Shown: positions 58,263 to 64,000 of the stretch, piece by piece
Numbering within the stretch: position 1 is the stretch's first letter
Layout: every line of letters begins with the position of its first letter
Assembly (NCBI GenBank): GCA_032622095.1
Contig: CP136065.1
Span: 206,006,151 to 206,070,150 of the forward strand
Length of the DNA stretch: 64,000 nt
DNA from: Siphonodentalium dalli
Lineage: Eukaryota > Mollusca > Scaphopoda > Gadilida > Siphonodentaliidae
Direction of reading: 5' to 3'
Notes under the pieces: model-generated
What the model was told of the DNA's origin: nothing
Database searches by the model: none
Seen by the model: only the letters and a program-made list of their open reading frames with translations
Made by a program: the position numbers and the translations under genes

Positions 58263-59607
58263 ATCAAATATAAAGTGGGATTGAATGTTAGGGCGCACTT
58301 GCTGTTCCAGTTTTCAATTATGTCAACTATATGCGTGAAGATACATTACTGGGAACCACTATAAATCTGGTCGATAGCAACAATCCGATCTGATTTGGTT
58401 TGACCTACATGCATAATGGTGAGTGATTGCCATTCAGACTACAAAGTATTTGACAAATTGACACCACTTTATTCAATACGACTGGGTAATTTAGCAATTT
58501 ATAGCACGTGGGCGTTCGAAATTGGTATTCGAGACATTCAACGCCAAAGCCGATGTTGGCAGTTAATGGTTCAATTAAAGAAATAAAGATATTGATCGAC
58601 ATGTCATGCCTTGCATGATATCCCAGTTTCCTCGATATTCTGCCATTTGTCTTTATTACACGCTTGTTATAATTATCACAATCACTTTTTTTCAGACCGT
58701 TCGACGGCTTGTAATCGTCATGGCTCATTTGATTAACCAAGTTTGGTATGATATATACGATCAAATAAGTCGACAAATGAAGGAAATATCGATCTACTGG
58801 CTTTCTGTACTCTACCAAAACTTACCTTACAATGTATGTCATCTCACATTTCATTTTTCGCACAGAAGTGAGACCACCGCGCTTTACGTTTACTATATCT
58901 GGAACATACAATGATAAAGGCTTCGCAGAAGGCCGAATGCTTGTGTGTATTATACAATAATGAGTATAAAGGTGTTATCATTCAATTCCTGCCATCTTAT
59001 AACTTGATCAAGACTCAAACGGCTATACACATACGTCACCATCTGGATTTCGACTGTAAAAATTGTGAGCCTCAAATATCCATCATGTACAACATTCAAA
59101 CAATAATTCATGTCGACAACCACGTCCATAGAAAACTTTATATTATAACCACTTCATATTATAACCACTTCATTCTATAACCATCGTTCTTATAAAATTC
59201 AATTCGGTTAAGCGGTGCCTGCATCTCTCGATATATATTATTAGGTATATATAATATAATTGTCGGTTCCAAACAACTTAACATGACACGTCTGATCCAA
59301 AAAGATAATTACCAGGAGTCGGCAGTTAAATATATCAATTTTCGCACAGCATAAGACATACATTAATAATCTATGCACAATACCAGCGACATGCTTATCG
59401 GCAAGACACACATACATACTATTCGTTGAAGGGTTGACAGGAAGACGGCCTTAAACAAAGGCCATGTCAATCCTGGCAGGATGCCAATATCTATATATAC
59501 ATATCTATGTTTGTAACATTATTTAATCTAAATAGCATTCTGACCAATAAACTATCTATCTATCTATCTATCTATCTATCTGGAATAAACAACGAAGGGA
59601 CGATATA
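58263..59607. other. Unassigned DNA
   Basis: Includes a (CTAT)n microsatellite at 59552-59582 and the weak repeat shared with 21.45-21.68 kb (about 58720-58915). Open frames up to 137 codons lack recognised motifs. Confidence 0.4.
59552..59582 (+). repeat. (CTAT)n microsatellite
   Basis: Seven to eight uninterrupted tetranucleotide units. Confidence 0.95.
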
Positions 59608-59756
59608 CAGTAATTAATTAATCGACTCCCTAACCACAGCAGAATTATGGGGAGAGCTTTCCGAAGAATGGCAACAAGCCATATTTCCGACTAAATCCTG
59701 AAAAGTTACCCATAATTCTGCTGTGGTTAAGGAGTCGATTAATTATGGCATTACTG
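59608..59756. mobile_element. Hairpin MITE family D, copy 3
   Basis: CAGTAATTAATTAATCGACT to its inverse, flanked by TA at 59606-59607 and 59757-59758. The centre keeps one half of the longer D interior (CAACAAGCCATATTTCCGAC). Confidence 0.85.
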
Positions 59757-60647
59757 TACATTGCCCCACACTGAAGAAAAAACGGGCTTCCGATTATGTA
59801 TTGATTATGTATTGATTACGCTTTTCTGTTCCAAATTAAATATATAAAGGCCGAAAAGTTTGTGTTCATATGCTTAATATGGCACAGGTTAGCGACTTGC
59901 AACTGAGGAAGATCCTATTGTTTGTATCTATCTTTTGACTTTTCAAAACTTTACCTCTTTGGTCTTCTAAAATTTTATAGTTTTACCTTTTTCCTTAAAT
60001 TACAAATTCTTAGGTATTTTAATTTGATTTTAATTACCCTCTTTCGATCTGTACGTCCTTAATCACTTTTCAAAAGAATTTCAGCCGCTCCGTGACTTTG
60101 GTCTCCGACTAAAAAAATTTGCCAAGAACACGAGGAACACAGTATCTGCATGTGATTGGGACCCTGACCCTAATATAACCCCTTTCTTTCATATACTTTG
60201 CAGACACTCTCCTCTTGTTTTTGACATCCATTACATTTTTGCTCCGCCAATATTATGTGGGTAAAATGACGAATATATTTGAGGCGTTTTTCTTTCTTAC
60301 TAAATCCTATGTTGAATAACACATAGGCCATTTATGGTCTACCTGCCAGTGCTTCACTTTGACTTGTTTTCTGTCATTCTGGTGTGCTAGGTTTGGTGAT
60401 GCTTACCCTGGAAATCGTGTTACCTGGTCTGACACCCACTTACCTGATTGGTTACACATAAAAACAAAAATAACAGATTTCAAAACTCGAAATCTGATAA
60501 CTCTGGGTTTGATGAGAGGGTGTGGTTTAAAAAAAATATATATATAAAGGAAGTCTCGTATTTATCAAGGTATTTTTATCCGGGAAGCAACTAAAGCGAG
60601 CATATTTCAGGATTCAGCCCATCTCACGGCTGAGTTTTATAAATCTG
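59757..60647. other. Unassigned DNA
   Basis: No gene recognised; T-rich. Confidence 0.45.
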
Positions 60648-60651
60648 TTAA

Positions 60652-61063
60652 AGCCACATGGCGGTTTGCGCTCCAAAATACACATACTATTATTCGCTTT
60701 TGAATTGTTCTCAGTATCGAAATTGGTCGATAAATATCTGAACTACCTTTCTACGAGCATTATGTAACCCAAAAATACGCATTGAAGTAGTGAAAATACA
60801 ACTGTGAATACGGCGAAGATTTGGAACAGAAAAGAGCGTTATGTGGTAGTCTATTCCTGATATGGTAGCAATAAAGAGCGTTTGTCTGACTTCTGGTGAA
60901 AAGTTGAAAACGGCTGAAAAATGACTGACTTTGGAAAGTGTTTTTTCAGAGCATATGAAGACGGTATATCAATAGTTCGTTTATTTATCGACCTATCGTA
61001 TCCGTCGCTCTAAACTACGTGGAAAAGTGGGGGGAATGGGAGGCTCGAATGGGCCATGTCCGT
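60652..61063 (+). mobile_element. TTAA element family E, copy abutting an A element
   Basis: TTAA at 60648-60651 and 61064-61067. AGCCACATGGCGGTTTGCGC to GAGGCTCGAATGGGCCATGT. The GGGTCCCAAA segment is deleted. The next base after the right TTAA starts an A element. Confidence 0.85.
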
Positions 61064-61067
61064 TTAA

Positions 61068-61421
61068 ACATATCCTCGCAAGTACGCACATAATCGACCT
61101 ATATTGTTGCAACTAGGTTCGTATTGAATTATTTGATTCTGAAATAAGCAAATAATGAACCCATCCGTTTTATGGCGCGTGCCACAGTGAAAACACATTG
61201 TAAAGAGCGTACACCTGATAAGTTGTGAGTTTCTTTATTTGTGTAATTGTCGCACATTATGAACATATAACGAAGTTATCACGAGTCGATAATGTGACTA
61301 AAATGATCTCATGTTCAGTTGATTATCGACACATAGGCGATTCTAAGCAGATTATCGACCTAAAAAATTATACTTATATTATAAGCAGATAATATGCGTA
61401 TTTTTGGGAGAACAGGCTGAT
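61068..61421 (+). mobile_element. MITE family A, copy abutting E
   Basis: ACATATCCTCGCAAGTACGC to GGGAGAACAGGCTG. The first two bases of the family end are missing at the junction with E, so E's insertion or a deletion probably removed them. Confidence 0.82.
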
Positions 61422-61517
61422 CTGTTAGAATAAGATCTTCTCGTTCTATATAAAACACCATTGAAATGTGGTGTATATGATAATTATTATCCGCAACAGT
61501 ACAACTATATTGAACCT

Positions 61518-61784
61518 ACATATATTTTTTTCTTGTATTCTTTAACATTTTTATAATTTCACCCATACAGAGCCCCAGACATACATGAGCAGACGATACT
61601 CTTCTATATGCTTCTATATATGTGTGGGGCTCCCTGCAGGGTAATGGATGGTTTTTTTATTTTTATTTTTTAAAATGATAAAAAATTGTTAGGCCAATGC
61701 ATTCTCATATATAAGAGAATGCATTGGCACAGGGTAAAAAAAATCCCGACTTACGGCTGGATTTGATATGGCGGGTCACATATA
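61518..61784. mobile_element. Element G, left-truncated copy with deleted hairpin B
   Basis: CTTGTATTCTTTAAC, ACCCATACAGAGCCCCAGAC and TGTGTGGGGCTCCCTGCAG precede a hairpin B that has lost its centre (61692-61733), followed by ACAGGGTAAAAAAAATCCCG and GGATTTGATATGGCGGGTCA. The left inverted end is missing. Confidence 0.75.
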
Positions 61785-62383
61785 CACATGTGCTTCGCTA
61801 CAATAGTTATGTTCACTTTCTGTTTTTTTCTTAGTCGTTGTATAGCTTAGCGGTTGAAGCGACGTCAACACAATCATTTGACAGCATTTTCAGTCATATG
61901 GGATAACATTTATATTACAAAGAACTTAAAGTGATGTGAAACATTCCGCTGTGGTGCCCAGAAAAAAAGTAGCAAATAATTTTGACTCCAATTAGTTATT
62001 TTACTAAATCTGATATCCAAATACACACACTCTGCTGACTATAATTCCTTTCATCTGCACCCCCTTTCGAATCCCGACACGACACCATTATAAAATGTAT
62101 CACTGTTCCTGTCACAAATTATACAAACAATCGATATTATTTACCAAATAGATAAAAACGATCATGAAAACTAGATATATCAATTTCACTAGTGGCACCG
62201 CATCCATACATGAGATCAGAACCAACAATAATCACAATAATTATCGAACAAAATTGAATAAAAATACTTTAAGAACTATTCGACTGATAATGTTATTTTA
62301 CTTTCAGAAATACAAAACCCTGCTACGTGGGTTCTGTAACGGTGATGTGTAAAATTGTGGCATATTACAAAGGACGAATAAAT
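61785..62383. other. Unassigned DNA
   Basis: No gene or repeat recognised. Confidence 0.45.
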
Positions 62384-62750
62384 ATATGTGACCCGCCATA
62401 TCAAATCCAGTCGTAAGTCGGGATTTTTTACCCTTGTTCTTGTATTCTTTAACAATTTTATAATTTCACCCATACAGAGCCCCAGACAAACATGAGCAGA
62501 CGACACTCTTCTATGTGCTTCTATATATGTGTGGGGCTCCCTGCAGTATAATGGATGTTTTTTTTATTTTATGTCCTAAAAATTGTAAGAAACATTTATT
62601 TAAAAAACATGATAAAAAATTGTTAAGCCAATGTATTCTCTTATATATGCGAGGCGACCTATGGTCGACTCGCATATATAAGAGAATGCTTTGGCACAGG
62701 GTAAAAAAAATCCCGACTTCCGACTGGATTTGATATGGCGGGTCACATAT
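62384..62750. mobile_element. Element G, full-length copy with ~50-bp inverted ends
   Basis: ATATGTGACCCGCCATATCA, AATCCAGTCGTAAGTCGGGA at left, mirrored by TCCCGACTTCCGACTGGATT and TGATATGGCGGGTCACATAT at right. Hairpin B is internal (62627-62700). A TA target duplication is likely because both ends sit in TATA context, but it cannot be separated from the ends. Confidence 0.82.
62627..62700. repeat. Hairpin B, copy in full-length G
   Basis: Same arms as elsewhere, with independent changes in each arm (GCCAATGTATTCTC against GAGAATGCTTTGGC), so pairing is starting to decay here. Confidence 0.88.
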
Positions 62751-62922
62751 ATTTAAACAAACACATTTTCCCAGTGGAGATAGTGTATAGGTACTAAAGT
62801 ATCAGTTTTATATACTGCATAAGTCAACCATATTGTTTTAAGTGTGTGTTTCACTCTCGTTCAAATAAAATGTTTGTGTTTGTTTTGTTTGTGCTATCAT
62901 TCCATTTACTTCTGTAATTGTA

Positions 62923-63153
62923 GTGTTACCACAATGCTCGTTGGCTGATGTCCACATAGTTGAAGATACCGTAACGCAGCTTTATACTTGTTGGTTCGAA
63001 TTCAAAATAGAACACATTCGATGCATTACTGAGTGTGGACCGTGGCAGGTTGAATACGCCATCGTCCTGGTAAAACTCATGTATTCCTATAATAAGTGGT
63101 ACAATAACAAGCATTTTGTTTTTGGTTCCAATTTAAGTTACTGTGACCGGTGA
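62923..63153 (+). CDS. Cys-containing 76-codon frame, doubtful exon
   Basis: Starts MLPQCSLADVHIVEDTVTQL and ends VFGSNLSYCDR. Preceded by an acceptor-like TTCTGTAATTGTAG. It has several Cys and aromatic residues but no named domain. Could be an exon of an unseen gene or a chance frame. Confidence 0.2.
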   Translation: MLPQCSLADVHIVEDTVTQLYTCWFEFKIEHIRCITECGPWQVEYAIVLVKLMYSYNKWYNNKHFVFGSNLSYCDR

Positions 63154-63742
63154 CCACAATACTCTCACATAAAAAAATAGCACGTCACCTGCCAAACAAT
63201 TCACAGCTAGACTATCATACGACACATGACCACCTTTTACATCTGACCGGGCCCAATGCGGGTGCATAAGTAGGGGTTACACCTTTGGCGACTGCATATA
63301 TGTCAGCCTCACGTTACATCAACTGATAGAGAGGGACCAATTAATACAATGATCTAAGACGTACTCGCGCGTAGTACCGTTGACGCCTCACATATAGCGC
63401 ACTAGTTCCAACCACCAACATACAAATCACACACGATGCAAACAACGACACGGACACCAAGTTTTACCCTTCGCAGTGAAGTGCAGGAGCGTAGTCCTTT
63501 TGGCGCATATTTGGGTGCAATATTTCCACAACCTACACGAGATCCCACACGAGGCAACCAACGATGCACGTGATACCGATGATTCCTACCATTTGCAGTA
63601 AGGTTCTGGAGCTATGCTACTCCGGGACCTCATGGCCAATTGATTCATTGCAGTTCAACCTGTATTGAACTGATTTCAAAAACACAAGTAAGCCCATGCG
63701 GAATTATTTGAATCTGAATAAGCCTAAATCTACTTACCAGAT
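63154..63742. other. Unassigned DNA with weak internal duplication
   Basis: ACACGATGCAAACAACGACA (about 63430) resembles ACACGAGGCAACCAACGATG (about 63547). No gene recognised. Confidence 0.4.
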
Positions 63743-63840
63743 GTAGGCTCTTTATAATGTGTTTTCACTGTGGTGCGCGCCATAAAACGGAACATTGGGT
63801 ATAAGTCCACTATGGACTTATTTCAGAAGCAAATAAGTCC
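63743..63840 (-). mobile_element. MITE family A fragment
   Basis: GGCTCTTTATAATGTGTTTT, CACTGTGGTGCGCGCCATAA and GGACTTATTTCAGAAGCAAA are the left-middle part of family A in reverse. Cut off just before a D element. Confidence 0.7.
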
Positions 63841-63852
63841 AAGATTAACCTA

Positions 63853-64000
63853 CAGTAATGCCCTAATTAATCGACTCCCTAACCACAGCAGAATTATGGG
63901 TAACTTTTCAGGATTTAGTCGGATAGATGGCCTGTTGCCATTCATCGGAAAGCTCTCGGGGGGGGAAGTTACCCATAATTCTGCTATGGTTAGGGAGTTC
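63853..64000. mobile_element. Hairpin MITE family D, copy 4, runs off the window
   Basis: CAGTAATGCCCTAATTAATC after TA at 63851-63852, through CGACTCCCTAACCACAGCAG and the interior, with the right arm to GGTTAGGGAGTTC at the window end. Contains a G-run at about 63958-63966. Confidence 0.85.

Overview
This window looks like repeat-rich, AT-rich intergenic DNA from an animal nuclear genome. I found no intact protein-coding gene, no rRNA or tRNA gene, no bacterial operon and no CRISPR array. The only recognisable coding DNA is decayed transposon sequence: one pogo/Jerky-like DDE transposase, several copies of a non-LTR retrotransposon ORF1 (gag-like zinc knuckles), and pieces of non-LTR ORF2. 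Short miniature inverted-repeat elements (MITEs), minisatellites and a SINE-like tail near 39.2 kb (resembling tails common in mollusc genomes) suggest a marine invertebrate, perhaps a mollusc. That assignment is inference.

Layout. 0-7.5 kb: a 35-bp minisatellite (1.86-2.55 kb), four copies of a dispersed ~350-bp MITE (called family A here), hairpin elements, and a TTAA-flanked element carrying two copies of a near-perfect 75-bp hairpin (hairpin B). 7.55-12.36 kb: a complete 4.8-kb DNA transposon with 24-bp inverted ends and a TA target duplication, inserted in an A copy and itself carrying an inserted hairpin-B segment. 12.7-22.1 kb: more A copies, a TTAA-flanked family (E), and retrotransposon fragments. 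22.6-26.1 kb: a hairpin element (family D), then a 3.1-kb fold-back structure with ~1-kb inverted arms. 26.8-31 kb: a second TTAA element with hairpin B, a D hairpin, and the longest retrotransposon copy. 31.1-38.3 kb: a 7.1-kb satellite of 56-bp units with local higher-order repeats. 38.35-40.4 kb: a hairpin element, the SINE-like tail, a 33-bp and a 79-bp minisatellite. 40.4-53 kb: mostly unassigned, with an ORF2 tail, a 101-bp array, three E copies and a 249-codon open frame of unknown status. 53.05-56.13 kb: a TTAA element with perfect 16-bp ends, next to a 2.55-kb inverted-repeat element whose core is a GC-rich ~125-bp array that switches orientation. 56.3-64 kb: A, D, E and G elements and an inverted retrotransposon copy with inverted 5' ends.

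The elements are linked mainly by insertion history. The A copy at 7350-12517 is older than the transposon inside it, which is older than the hairpin segment inside the transposon. Many elements lie end to end, for example E ending at 61067 and A starting at 61068. Family names A, B, D, E, F, G, J, K, H and R1 are local labels used only in this annotation.
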